From NCBI GenBank assembly GCA_900169235.1, contig FWCC01000124.1:310001-374000 (forward strand): a stretch of 64,000 nucleotides of DNA. The letters are read 5' to 3'. The notes under the pieces are model-generated. The model had not been told where the DNA came from, searched no databases, and was given only the letters and a program-made list of their open reading frames with translations. Position numbers and translations under genes: made by a program. Shown piece after piece: positions 10,501-20,830 of the stretch. Position 1 is the stretch's first letter; each line of letters begins with the position of its first letter. This DNA comes from Zarea fungicola. Its lineage: Eukaryota > Ascomycota > Sordariomycetes > Hypocreales > Cordycipitaceae.

Positions 10501-13500
10501 ATGTCAACATCAGTCTCGTCCTCATCATCCGAGTCATCTAGACCATAAGTGGTAAAATGCTCAACGGAGAAAACCCAGACACCCGTGTCAATGTTGTAGT
10601 CCTCAAAGGTTGTATCGGGAATGCGCTTGAGGCGATCGATATGCTTGTTGAAGCGCTTGGGGTCGCTAGTGACACGCTTCTCACGTCCGCCGCGGGGCCA
10701 GGACTGCTCCAAAGTAATTCTAGCAGGAACATTGAGACCCTTGCCCATCGGAGGCTTCTTTGCGGCAATGGGGTAGACGGTAGCAGATCGAGGCTCAAGC
10801 TGAATGATGCCGCCACAGATTTCCTCCAGATCAATGCTGCTGAGATCAACGGGGACCTTGAACTTGATCTCACCGACGTTATCACGGCCGACCGTGAATC
10901 CATCAATCTTTTGTCGCTGGATGCGGTTCATGCCCTGCAGCTCATCTTTGCTGGGTTGCATCCAGTAAGGGCCAGGGGCATTATCAAAACCATTGCCAAC
11001 AGGAGCCTCAGCGGCCACCGGGGCAGCGTTGTTCTCTTCCCGGACAATGGCCAGTTCCTTGCCACTGGAAGTCATCTCAGGCGACTTGGTACCGTTCACA
11101 GTGCTCCTAGGCTGACGGGGGGTCTCTTCTGCCTGTGTGCTTGGGCTGTCTTCAGGGGCAGGAAGAGCGCGGACGGGAGTGGTAACCTCGTCAGAATCGA
11201 CGTTGCTGGTGTCGAAGCTAACACGTTTCAAGAGCTTGCGACCGGTGCCGTTGCCTTCTGCGTCAGCCTTGTCCTTTTGGGGTGTCGTAAAAAGATCACT
11301 GCGGATTTCGCGGTTGATGACAAGCTTCTTAGATCCTGTGCTCCCGTACCAGCGGGTGTTGGAGCTGGAAGAGAAGGCACCAGGAGCGAGGATGCTATCC
11401 TCAGTGTTGAAGGCACGGCGCAGGTTGTTGGTTGACATACTCTTGCCCAAGCTTCCGCTAGAGCTGGAGCCGAGGAGACTGCGGCCAAGACTGTTGGGTG
11501 TGCCGGACAAGCTGGCAGGGCTGCCTCCAGGTGTGCCGTAGCTGCTGTAGGAGAAGCCGAAGCCGCGCTTCTGAGGTGTCGCGAAGCGAGAAGCCGAAGC
11601 AGGCGCGAGCTTGTACATGGGCAGAATGGAGCTCCTTCGCGGCTTAGCATTGCCGTTGAGAGGAGTGGCAAGCGGTCCGGGATTGGGAGGTTCGTTGCCA
11701 CCAAGATTAGCAAAGAGAGCCGGTGTGCCATAAGCAGACACGTCATTCAAGTTTGCCGTGAGACCTTGAGGAGCGTTGGCGTTCTGCTGAGAGTTGCCCA
11801 GCAGTGAACCGCCCAAGACCGAGCCTTGCTGGTTCTGCTGATTATTTGCGCCGCCAAAGAGAGAGGAGCCCTGAGCTTGGTTGTTTTGTGCACCAAACAA
11901 ACCACCCCCGGTGGCCTGTGTCGAGCTACCGAAGAGGCCGCCGGTCTTCTGCTGGTTGCCAGCGGCGCCGAACAGCCCACCAGACGTTTGCTGGTTGTTC
12001 TGCTGACCCATGCTGGAACCGAACAGGCCGCCGCCGGTATTGTTGGCCGGGGTCGCGGAAGCACCACCAAAGAGACCCCCGGTTGCGGCGGGCTTAGCCG
12101 CTCCGAACAAACTTCCTCCAGTGTTGGCGGTCTGACCAAATGCCGATGTGGTTTGTTGGCTGTTATTGTTTGCGCCGCCGAAGAGACCGCCGCCAGCGTT
12201 ATTGGCTGGAGCAGCAGCACCTCCACCAAAGAGTCCTCCAGTGGCCGGCTTATTCTGGTTTCCAAAAAGACCACCAGATTGCTGTGTCTGATTCTGCTGA
12301 CCTCCAAAACCACCAAAAGCAGACGTGGTATTATTCTGCTGTGCATTGTTGGTGGCAGACCCAAACAAACCGCCAGCTGCTGGCTGAGCGTTGTTGTTAT
12401 TATTGCCAAAAAGGCCGCCACCACTGGTAGTGTTGGCGGTGTTTGTAGAGCCAAAAGCACTGGTAGCAGCACCACCACCGAATGCGGATGGGGTGCTGGT
12501 TGTCTGTCCAAAGCTAAAGCCGCTGCCAGCAGGCTTGTTCTGGGCAGCACCAAAAAGACCTCCAGTATTGGATGCCGCCGCACCGAAAGCCCCCGTCGTG
12601 CTTGTATTGTTGCTGGCGCCGAATCCGCCCGTGTTACCTGAACCAAAGAGGCCACCGGTTTGCGGTGTAGCGGCGTTGTTGTTGCCGAACAGACCGCCAG
12701 TAGTGGCGGGCTTATTAGCATTGCCGAAAAGCCCGCCGCCAGTCGTGGTAGTATTGTTGGCGGCAGCACCGAAGCCTGATGTTCCAGTATTCCCAAAAGC
12801 TGATGTTGTGTTTGTATTGTTGTTATTGCCAAACAAACCGCCTCCGGTAGTGTTAGTTGCCGTGTTGGTACCGAATGCACTAGCTATCTGCTGCTGGTTG
12901 GTATTCGCTCCTCCAAATCCACCACCAAAACCAGAAGAAACTCCAAAGGCACCAGCGCCGCTGGCGTTACCGTGTCTGCGGCCCTGAGCGTAGTCAACCA
13001 GTCTTAGTTCTTCAGCAGACCACTTCTTGTAAGGCTCTTGGAAGAGGATATTCTGGAAGGCGTTGGATATCGAAGTCGTACCCTCCTTCTCAGTGAACGC
13101 CTGGAAAGGAGTGACGGCGGTACCAGGAGGGTCAGTGTTGGCACCACCAAACCCAGAACTGGCACCAAACCCCCCGGCTGTATTGTTGGTATTACCACCA
13201 CCAAAGAGCGAGCCGGTCGTATTGGCAGGCGTAGAGCCAAAGCCAGTAGGCTTGGCAGCGCCGAAAAGACCGCCAGTAGTCGCGTTGTTGTTGCTGCCAA
13301 AGGCAGAGGTTGTAGAAGCGGCTGTGTTGTTGGAACCGAATCCTCCAAAGCCTCCAGTGGTGTTGTTGGTGGTTGTGCCGCCGAACATGGAGCCGCCAGT
13401 CGTGGTAGAAGCACCAAAGGCGGGTTTGCTACCAAAGGCACTGGTAGTATTGTTGTTGGCACCGAAGCCTCCTATTCCAAGTTAGCATATCAACGTTTCG

Positions 13501-13849
13501 TCATAGTCCAACTCGCACGTATGGACTAGGAAATCAAGCAGACAGAGCGTACCACTGCCGAAGCCACCACCAGTGTTATTGTTGTTGTTGTTGGCGGAGC
13601 CAAAAATGCCACCACCAGAGTTGGAGCCAAAGCCTCCGGCATTATTTGCAGCACCAAAGCCTGGGGGAGAGGAACTTGTCAACACCACGTTTACAGGGAT
13701 GACTCTGACAGGGAGAAGGGGGATATGGCAGACGTACCTGTGTTGCTTGTCGTATTGTTCGTGGCACCGAAGCCACCAAACCCAGTAGATTGCTGCTGAT
13801 TGTTGTTTTGTTGGCCGAAGCCACCGAAGCCACCACTGCCGAACGACAT
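7563..13849 (-). CDS. Nup98-Nup96 nucleoporin precursor (autoproteolytic)
   Basis: Precursor of two nuclear pore proteins. Six exons (13849-13738, 13660-13553, 13471-9744, 9619-9389, 9331-7736, 7673-7563) give 1961 aa. The N-terminal part is dense in FG/GLFG repeats that form the permeability barrier. An early insert (about 130-180) with FQNILFQEPYKKW and EELRLVDYAQGRR is the GLEBS motif that binds Gle2/Rae1. The autoproteolytic domain starts near PYWMQPSKDEL and ends at HFTTYG: His 1045, Phe 1046, Thr 1047, with cleavage expected between Phe and Thr. Everything after is the Nup96 (yeast Nup145C) scaffold of the Y complex. The last intron (7735-7674) replaces a spurious early stop with an ending LGLDRYREVMSH. 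It is divergent from the centrin gene. Confidence is very high. Confidence 0.96.
11780..13849 (-). repeat. FG/GLFG repeat-coding region
   Basis: Degenerate tandem repeats encode GGLFG, SAFG and GFG units separated by Asn/Gln/Thr-rich spacers, mainly built from AAC/AAT, CAG, GGC and TTT/TTC codons. The antisense strand therefore shows long Pro/Leu-rich open frames that are only shadows. The GLEBS insert interrupts the array early, around 12975-13120. It is part of the Nup98 moiety. Confidence 0.9.
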
Positions 13850-15210
13850 GATGAAGGTCGCTGCAGATGGGCAGAATAGTCGGGTTTTGCTCTCAGGAAG
13901 GCGTCCTGATGCTGGTCGAGGTGTTTGGCCTCGCGACCTTGCTTAGCCCCCCGAAATAAAAAATCTTTAATCGGCGGGAGTTGCGCGGGATGGATGCATC
14001 GACTACGATGGAGAAAGACGATGTGGGGAGTCGATCGATGAAGGGGATCGAAGAGAGAGAAACGGAACCAAACGATGGCTGGGAGGATGGTGTTGTGGGC
14101 GATGTCTCGCGCACCTCAGCACCTCGCGCGTTTGTCGGGAGAAATTTCGACCCAGGGAGATAGCTATCACGACGAATTGGCGAAGCTTAGGCGCGAAGAT
14201 AAAAAAAGAAGAGGAGAAAGAACGGCTGCTGGGACGTTTAGAAAAAATCGACAGCTGAAGAAGACAGAGGCAAGAGGCGATCCGTGGTTGTCGCGCTCTT
14301 CGATGACCTCGAGCTTTGCTGATGGTAGCGAGCAAGGAAGCTTTGCGGATAGGTTGAGGTCAAAAGACGACGGGCTCACCCTGGCTCCAGCCAGTCTTTT
14401 TTCGCGAATTGGGGGAGAGTTCGCCTGACTGGGGGTGGTGGTTGGGTGGGTTCTGTGCTGTGGGTTTCTTGAATATGCTGGAGCGGGTTTATGTGTGGGT
14501 GGTTCAGGTGCAAGGTGCAGGCGCTGGCTGCTTTTATGGGAGGCTTCTTGGTGAGGGATTGGGCCTCTGTGCACCTATAAGCTCGGGCTTGTTTTAGGCG
14601 CCTGCAGTTTGCTACCTCCTAGCCTGACGGATAGCTTTCATTGGTTCAAGAGACCGTGCTGACTAACTCGAGCCAATCACAGTGCCTCCAACATGTACAA
14701 GTTGCCAGTCGAGTCTCTGCCTAGTAGTTGCCTGGAGAGGTACCCCAGCCCCAGGTACCAAGGCGTATTTTCTGTAGCGGGAAAAAGGAGCCCTTTTCTT
14801 TTGCCTGCTTGCTTGTTACCTAGGCTGGAGAGTCGCGGCGCGCGCGTCCTGTAAGCTCCGTCGCGTCGCAACACACCCGTCCCGTTCTTCTTCACCGGCC
14901 GCCTTGTTCCGGCATATTGCAACCTCAAAACTCGTCCCAAACCCTTCCACGGTGGACATTTTGAAACCACGGGCCGTGTGCGCTATTTCCGCCTTTGCTT
15001 TGTTTACGCTATTCTACAACAGCAAACCCGTCGTTGATGACTATTCGAATAATACTTTGACTTTTTTTCATCTCATTGTATCTGCTACTTCTTTGTTTCC
15101 TTTGCTGGGGCGGATCTTGTAGCTCCTTTTTTCTTTCTCTCTGGGAAACCCAGCGGCAACATCACAACCCGCCCATTGTTCGTTTCCAACGAGCATCTGA
15201 CCCATTTGCA
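13850..15210. promoter_or_regulatory. Divergent region between nup98-96 and cdc31
   Basis: This 1.36 kb separates two head-to-head genes and must hold both promoters. Near its middle are two CCAAT pentamers in opposite orientation (ATTGG at 14640 and CCAATCA at 14673). Towards the centrin gene the sequence becomes C/T-rich, as is usual in fungal 5' leaders. The purine-rich block at 14195-14290 does not resemble a gene. Confidence 0.55.
14640..14677. promoter_or_regulatory. Pair of oppositely oriented CCAAT boxes
   Basis: ATTGG at 14640-14644 and CCAAT at 14673-14677, the latter within CCAATCA. This matches the consensus bound by the HAP/CBC complex in fungi. Binding is inferred from the pentamers only. 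Confidence 0.4.
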
Positions 15211-15911
15211 ATGGCTTCTAGACCAATGGGTATCAACTCGCAAAACACACCGCGACCCTTTGCCGGCCGCTCAATCACCGGCAACCAAGATCTGCGACAT
15301 CGCCAACCACCGCCGCCACCTCAAGTCTCCTCCAACGAAGACTACGCCGCCATCCCCGACGAGGATCGCGAACACATTGATGAAGTGGTAAGTGATTTTT
15401 TCCCCCTTGTTTTTCTTTCAAAAATACAGAATCTTGTTCCTTGTACTCATATGCTCTTCCACGCTAGTTTGACCTCATGGACATGAAGAAGAAGGGCTAC
15501 CTCAACAGCTACGAGTTCCGCCACTCCCTCGCCGCGCTCGGCTTTGACCTCTCCAAGCCAGAGTACTTCCACGAGCTCGAATCCTATGGCACTGTGCCCC
15601 CCGACTGGCAGGACCAGCAGTGCCCCGTCAACCGCCTGCACATCTACCTCGACCAGTTCCGCCTCTGCGCCTCCAAGCTCATTGCCGGTCGCGACCCGCG
15701 CGAGGAAGCCGCCAAGGTCTTCAACATGTTTGACTACGACCAGGACGGCATCATCTCCATTGATGACATGCGCCACCTCGCGCAGGACATTAAAGAAGAC
15801 CGCACGTTGTCCGACGAAGAGATTATGAGTATGATTGATCACTTGGATCATGAGGGCAAAGGCGGCGTCAACCTGGACGAGTTTATTCAAATGATGGAGG
15901 AGGCTGGCTAA
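15211..15911 (+). CDS. CDC31: Centrin/Cdc31-like EF-hand protein
   Basis: Calcium-binding protein of the spindle pole body and, in yeast, of the TREX-2 mRNA-export complex at the nuclear pore. Exons 15211-15387 and 15468-15911 give 206 aa; the intron has donor GTAAGT and joins IDEV to FDLMDM. A Pro-rich head of about 40 residues precedes the EF-hand part. The first loop (DMKKKGYLNSYE) is degenerate. The second hand is replaced by a longer segment with VPPDWQDQQCPVNRL. The third loop (DYDQDGIISIDD) looks functional. The fourth (DHEGKGGVNLDE) lacks the ligand at position 5. Centrins usually have about 170 residues. The call rests on size, on the FDLMDMKKKGYL start and on the DPREEAAKVFNMFDYD block, which follows the centrin pattern DPxEExxKxFxxFD. 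Another calmodulin-like protein is possible. Confidence 0.75.
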
Positions 15912-17265
15912 AGGAGAGGCAATAAGAAAAAAATGCACCAAAAAGACCTTCTTCCAATCCAAAAGGGGACACTTTTTGGGAGAAAGAGAGCAAAAAGTAA
16001 CCGAGGCTTCGGCTATCTATGAGCCAAAAAAAGGTGAACAGAAAAAGACACCGCGCCGCCATGTTGGCACAAGATGGCTGCAAATATTGCGCCAGAAGCT
16101 GCAAAAAGACAATCAAAGAAAAGCAGCCCTCAAAAAGGCAATATTTGGCCCATGTACATAGTATCAGCTGCAGCGCAGCATCAAGTGGCCGCCCACGGGC
16201 CGCGTTTTGGGGCTGCAACGCAGAGTCGTGTTGTTTTTTATTCTTTGTGTTGAAGCTTCCATTGGGCTTTTTGACTTTGGGTATTTGTTTCATGTCCCTG
16301 TTCCACTGTTGTTGAACTTGTTTTTTTTTGGCATTACTTCAAGGGACGAAACAAGCGCGGCGTTTTATCTCATCTCTTTCTCTCTTTCGCATTTGAGAGT
16401 GCTGTTTGGATTAGGTTGAACATAAGCATGTTTGTGCGTCAGGTTCAGACGTCAAATCTACAAATTTTTGCATGCCGAAATCGTGGCAATTATGTGCTTA
16501 GATCAAAGAGTGAAGGACTATGCAAACCGAAACAGCCATGATTGAAAAAAGAATAATTACTATTGTTTGTTGGCTGCTTAGAGTCCTGGCATCTCCCCCT
16601 CACTCTCCATCCCATCCACCAACATTGTTCTCAAAAGGCGACCAAAGAAAGGAGCCGCGAATTTTCCAACGGAATTCGAAAAACACCCGATGACGAAACT
16701 TAGTTTAGAGAGGTAATATTTTGGCCAATTAGATCTATGTTTCCCCCATTAAATAATAGAATTCAGAACAGGTTACTCTACCAAGGCAATAACACCTTAA
16801 GAGGGAGGCCTTAATGTCACAGTTAAAAATAACACCGGTGTTGCTTGGGTTAATAGCGGAGACAAGGCCTATAGCAGTAATAACAATATGTATTTTCAAA
16901 ATCCATCCAGTAAAATTCGCTGCTCAAAGGAAAGTGTACAATCTTCAACAATCCGCACCGTGTTTAACTCTTGCCCTCCCACGTACAAACTGTAAGCAGA
17001 CTCCCCCTCCAAAAAAAAGCTCCCGTACTACACCGCTTCCCATGAAACTAGGCAAGAAATCAAGATAGGTATAAGGTGTAAAAGAACCACGCATAAACAA
17101 GCATGATGAATTTCGCGGTTGCACACAGAGGGGAAACTAGTAGAAATAGGATGTTGCATTGTTCTTAAAAAGACGACCAATTCGCGCGTGTAATAAAAAA
17201 CATGAAATTTGAGAAAATAGCTTGTCGAGAGGTATGTCATTGTTTCTTCCTTGGTTCCTTTCCAG
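15912..17265. other. Intergenic, centrin and epsin 3' flanks
   Basis: These 1.35 kb lie between two convergent genes and should hold both 3' untranslated regions. Several short open frames on both strands have no family resemblance. A purine-rich run covers 16020-16140 and an AT-rich stretch 16480-16900. No gene is supported. Confidence 0.55.
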
Positions 17266-19295
17266 TTAAAACTGAATCAGATCCTGACCTGGCTGCTGTT
17301 GCTGTCGTTGCGGCTGCTGAGCACCAAAGGGGTTGTTGTTAAGTTGGCCAGTCGCCCCATTCTGTCCTCCGTAGCTGATGTTGGGCATACCCGTGAATTG
17401 CTGTCGCATAAACGGGTTGTTGCCAGTGGCATCCGCCTGTAATCTGGCAGCACCAGAGCCGGCGCTGTTCATAAACACGCCAGGAGCCGTGTGCTGAGCG
17501 GGGATTCGAATATCACCAGTGTTGCCATAGGTGTCCATGCCGTCACCAGAGGCCAAAAGAGCATTGAGTCTGGACTCATGCTCACTGAGCTCCTTCTTGG
17601 GCTGTGTGTTGAGGCTAGCTTGTGATTGGTTAAAGTTGAGCTGTGTCTGCTGTTGCTGTTGAAGTTGCTGCTGCTGAGGCTGTGGTATCTGCTGCTGCGA
17701 TTGTCCGAATGTCGAAAGCGTCTTTTGCTCTGGCAGAGCAGAAAGCGTTGACACAGGCTTGTTGAACTGCGCAAATGGGTTGTTGGAGCCTGTCGGCATC
17801 GGCTTCATGGACTGTTGAGACTGGTTATTGGTAGCCCATGGATTATTGGTACCGGGTTGAGGTACGGGCTCCGAGGGCAGTTGGAGTTGTTGTGGCTGCA
17901 GCTGCTGCTGTTGGGCATATGGGTTATAACCGGTTGGTTGCTGCTGCTGGAAGGCGGGCATCGACTGCTGCTGAGCATATGGATCCAGGCCCATACCTGT
18001 CTGCTGCATTCCGAAGCCATTGCTGTTATAGTTGGGAAAGCCCGTTTGGTTGGGCATCATGCCGGTAGGGTATGGGTTCTGCACATAAGCTCCTGTAGGC
18101 TGACCGAGCATCTGGTTCTGGTCGATAGGATTGCCTAGGAAGTTGACCTGGTTTCCCTGCTGGTAGCCTTGGTTGAGACCGGTAGGCTGGGGCTGTGACG
18201 CTTCGGCAGGCTCGTCAAATCCGAAGAGAGCATTGGCATTGGAATTTTCAAGATCGCGGCGGCGCCTCTCCTCCTCTTCCTTGCTCAGTTTGAGGGCCTT
18301 TTCGAGGTCGGGGTCTTGCGTCTCTCCGTGCCTGCTCTCCCTCTTCCTTCGATCCTCTTCTTCCTGGGCCATGCTTGCCTCGAGAGCGAGTTTGTATTCG
18401 GCATCATCCTCGTCGTTGTTCTGGGCGCGCCTGTTGGGTCGTCGCTGCGGCTGTGACGAAGAAGAGTCCAGGCCAAGATTGTCCGGCATATGCTCTTCAA
18501 GTCCAGTGACTCGAGACTTCCAGGACTTTCGGTCGGTTCTCTCGGCGCGCAGTCGTTCCTCATCGAGAATCAGGGACGTGAGCTCCTTGGCGGCGACACG
18601 GACTGTTGAGTTGCCCAGCGTTAGCGAATTGCGGAATCTGTGGCTTAGATACCACTCATGCAGAAAGTTTCAGCATACCATTTTGACCGACATCACGGCC
18701 ATCTTCATCAATGTACTGGAACTCGCGAAGGGTCTTGATGACGTAAAGGCTCTGGCGGGCCCAGGTGACAACGAGCTCAGAGCCCTCGTGCAAGCAGTAA
18801 TCAAGAACCTTGAGAGCCTTGAGGACGTGTCGCCAATTCTTTCCCTTGTCGTTCAGGCGCTTATCGAGCATATCCATGATTTCGTAGAACTCAGTCGAGC
18901 TGTTGTTGGGCGAGCGGGCGGGTATGGGTTAGCCAGGAGAGCCCCGCACTGGGTATATGACGCGGATTGGGGGGGGGGGGGGGGGGGGGNNGGGGGGGGG
19001 GGGGGGGGGCGAGATGAGGGTATCGTGGGACTTACGTGTTGAATGTCATCTGAGCAATTTCGCTCATTTGCGTACCGGTCGGGCCCCATGGATCATTGCT
19101 GGTCGCTGTTGAGGACAAGTCAGTATGCTATGCGCCTTGGCCTTCGGCGCCCACGGAAGGGGGGAATTTGCAGCTCAGTGAGGGACGGACAGCGGACAGC
19201 GGTGCTGGGGCGAGCCACATACCTTCGCGGACCTTGGCCTGGATGCTCGAGTATCCATGGGTCACGTTTCTGATGCTTCGCATAACCTTTGACAT
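17266..19295 (-). CDS. Epsin (ENTH domain endocytic adaptor, Ent1/2-like)
   Basis: Clathrin adaptor that binds phosphoinositides and ubiquitinated cargo at the plasma membrane. Exons 19295-19223, 19105-19036, 18899-18679 and 18602-17266 give 566 aa. The ENTH domain (about 1-140) opens with MSKVMRSIRNVTHGYSSIQ and includes DKRLNDKGKNWRHVLKALKV and QYIDEDGRDVGQNVR. Two ubiquitin-interacting motifs follow at about 185 (EYKLALEASMAQEEE) and 219 (DLEKALKLSKEEE). The rest is Gln/Asn/Pro-rich with three NPF motifs for EH-domain partners (about 397, 515, 547) and ends in DLIQF, which may serve as a clathrin-box-like end. Intron 2 contains a C-run on the sense strand with two N. Neighbours give no clue to regulation. 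Identity is secure. Confidence 0.95.
18969..19009. other. G homopolymer with two-base assembly gap, in epsin intron 2
   Basis: About 39 G interrupted by NN at 18990-18991. It lies wholly within the intron 19035-18900, so the coding sequence is unaffected. True run length is unknown. A similar tract occurs at 37018-37047. Confidence 0.9.
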
Positions 19296-20830
19296 GATGG
19301 GCGACTGTGATGCCTCTCAAGAGGACTGTGCCGGTGTGCTTGCTGGAAAAAAAAAAGTTTTGATGTGTGGTGGTTGTGTCGGGACGACCGCGCGAGCGTC
19401 GTCACTACCTCTCCGACGCTAAGCCGAAGCGCCGGACCGCAAATGTACAAAAGTCTATGATGTCGCGAGCGGATTTCTGGGGAGAGGCTCGTAAACGGGC
19501 GCCGTGAAGAATACGAGCAAGCAGACGGAGCGATGGTCTAGCTATCCAAGCTGGCAGGAGAGAGGATGAACTGATGCTGGTGAAGGAGCGAAGGTGGAGA
19601 GGAACTGAATGGAGGTAGATTTTGGCGGAGAGAGGACACCTCCAGGATGATTTGGCACGACTCGTTGGTGGGTGTGGCTTGGTGAGGTGCGCAAGCGTAC
19701 TGAAATCAATGAGCAGGAGGCCACACAAGGTCGTCACTCTTGGCGGCGCTAAATTTGCTTTAGGTCCTGTTAAACTGGGGGCTGGGCGGCGAGTCCAGAG
19801 GCACGAGGCAAATGGAGGACGGAGGGTGCGGAGCATCCGAACAAGTTAATACTTTTGCGACATACCAGTAACTGGCATACTACTGGTACTCCGTTCCTGG
19901 TATTCATTAACAAGGACAGACTTTTCACCGGGCTGGGCAAGGCGGGCGCAGATACAGAGTAGGTACCAGCTACATATGGAACGCCAACCTGCCCAATAAG
20001 TTCCTTACGTTCTAGTTACAAGGCTGGCGCCGTCTGTGGCTGCTGTGGCTGGTTTTGGTACCTTGCCTATCAGTAAGTAGACCTATTAATTAATTTAAAA
20101 TGTGCCGGTACATACTGCAGCGTACCGCTATGCGTACATTTAAAAACCTAGAAAAATAAAATAAAGCTATACCTGCATAAACTTGGGTAAAAACCCGTAA
20201 TACACTGTCGCAGAGAGCAATATTGGCTGAAAGCTGCAGATGTAGTCATCAATATCGAGTGAGCATCCGCCGCCACTCATGAGAAGCCATTATTCATCGA
20301 CAATTGGAAGTAACTTAACGTACTAGATACTACCTAGGTGCCGGCCCGTGCGGCCCAACAACGTGGTTACATGCCCACCGCGCCTACTGTCCGGCACTAC
20401 AATTGATAAATATGACCGGGAGGCAAAAATGTCTGCTCTGATGACGACACTGTAAACCAGGGGGTGTTAAAATGTTACTGCTAGCCGCGCAAATAAAATA
20501 TAGGCTTCCTTACGCTTCAAAGATGCCCATCGTTGTTACTTCGTCCTTTCTCTTAATTGGCTTTATTGTCTGCTTCTCTAATTTCTCTAATTTTCTCATT
20601 TGCATTGCTTGCAACGTGAAACCTTCTACAACGGGCAAGCCGGAAGTGTCGAACACGGCTGGAGCACGACTTCTAGAGTAAAATAACTTGAATGCTAGAA
20701 TAATTTGAATGCAACCATCCCCTCCAAAACTCCTGAAATAACAATAAAGTCTATACGTGTATAAGTGACTTATTCTTGCTGAAAAAAAAAAANNNNNNNN
20801 NNNNNNNNNNNNNNNTCCCCCCCCCCCCCT
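19296..20830. other. Intergenic, epsin promoter to IBtk-like 3' flank
   Basis: About 1.5 kb. The part next to epsin (19296-19850) is its likely promoter and leader. From 19860 the sequence turns AT-richer, with short TAC/GTA-rich palindromic words (for example CATACTACTGGTACTCC near 19876) and AT-rich stretches. It ends in an assembly gap. No gene is supported. Confidence 0.55.
20782..20829. other. Assembly gap flanked by A-run and C-run
   Basis: A-run at 20782-20792, then 23 N (20793-20815), a T, and 13 C (20817-20829). The gap ends 15 bp from the stop codon of the IBtk-like gene, whose end is still intact in the given sequence. Confidence 0.9.

Noticed and set aside
12391..12987. Pro/Leu-rich plus-strand frames antisense to Nup98
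   Set aside because: They mirror the FG-repeat codons of the opposite strand and have no family resemblance or own promoter context.
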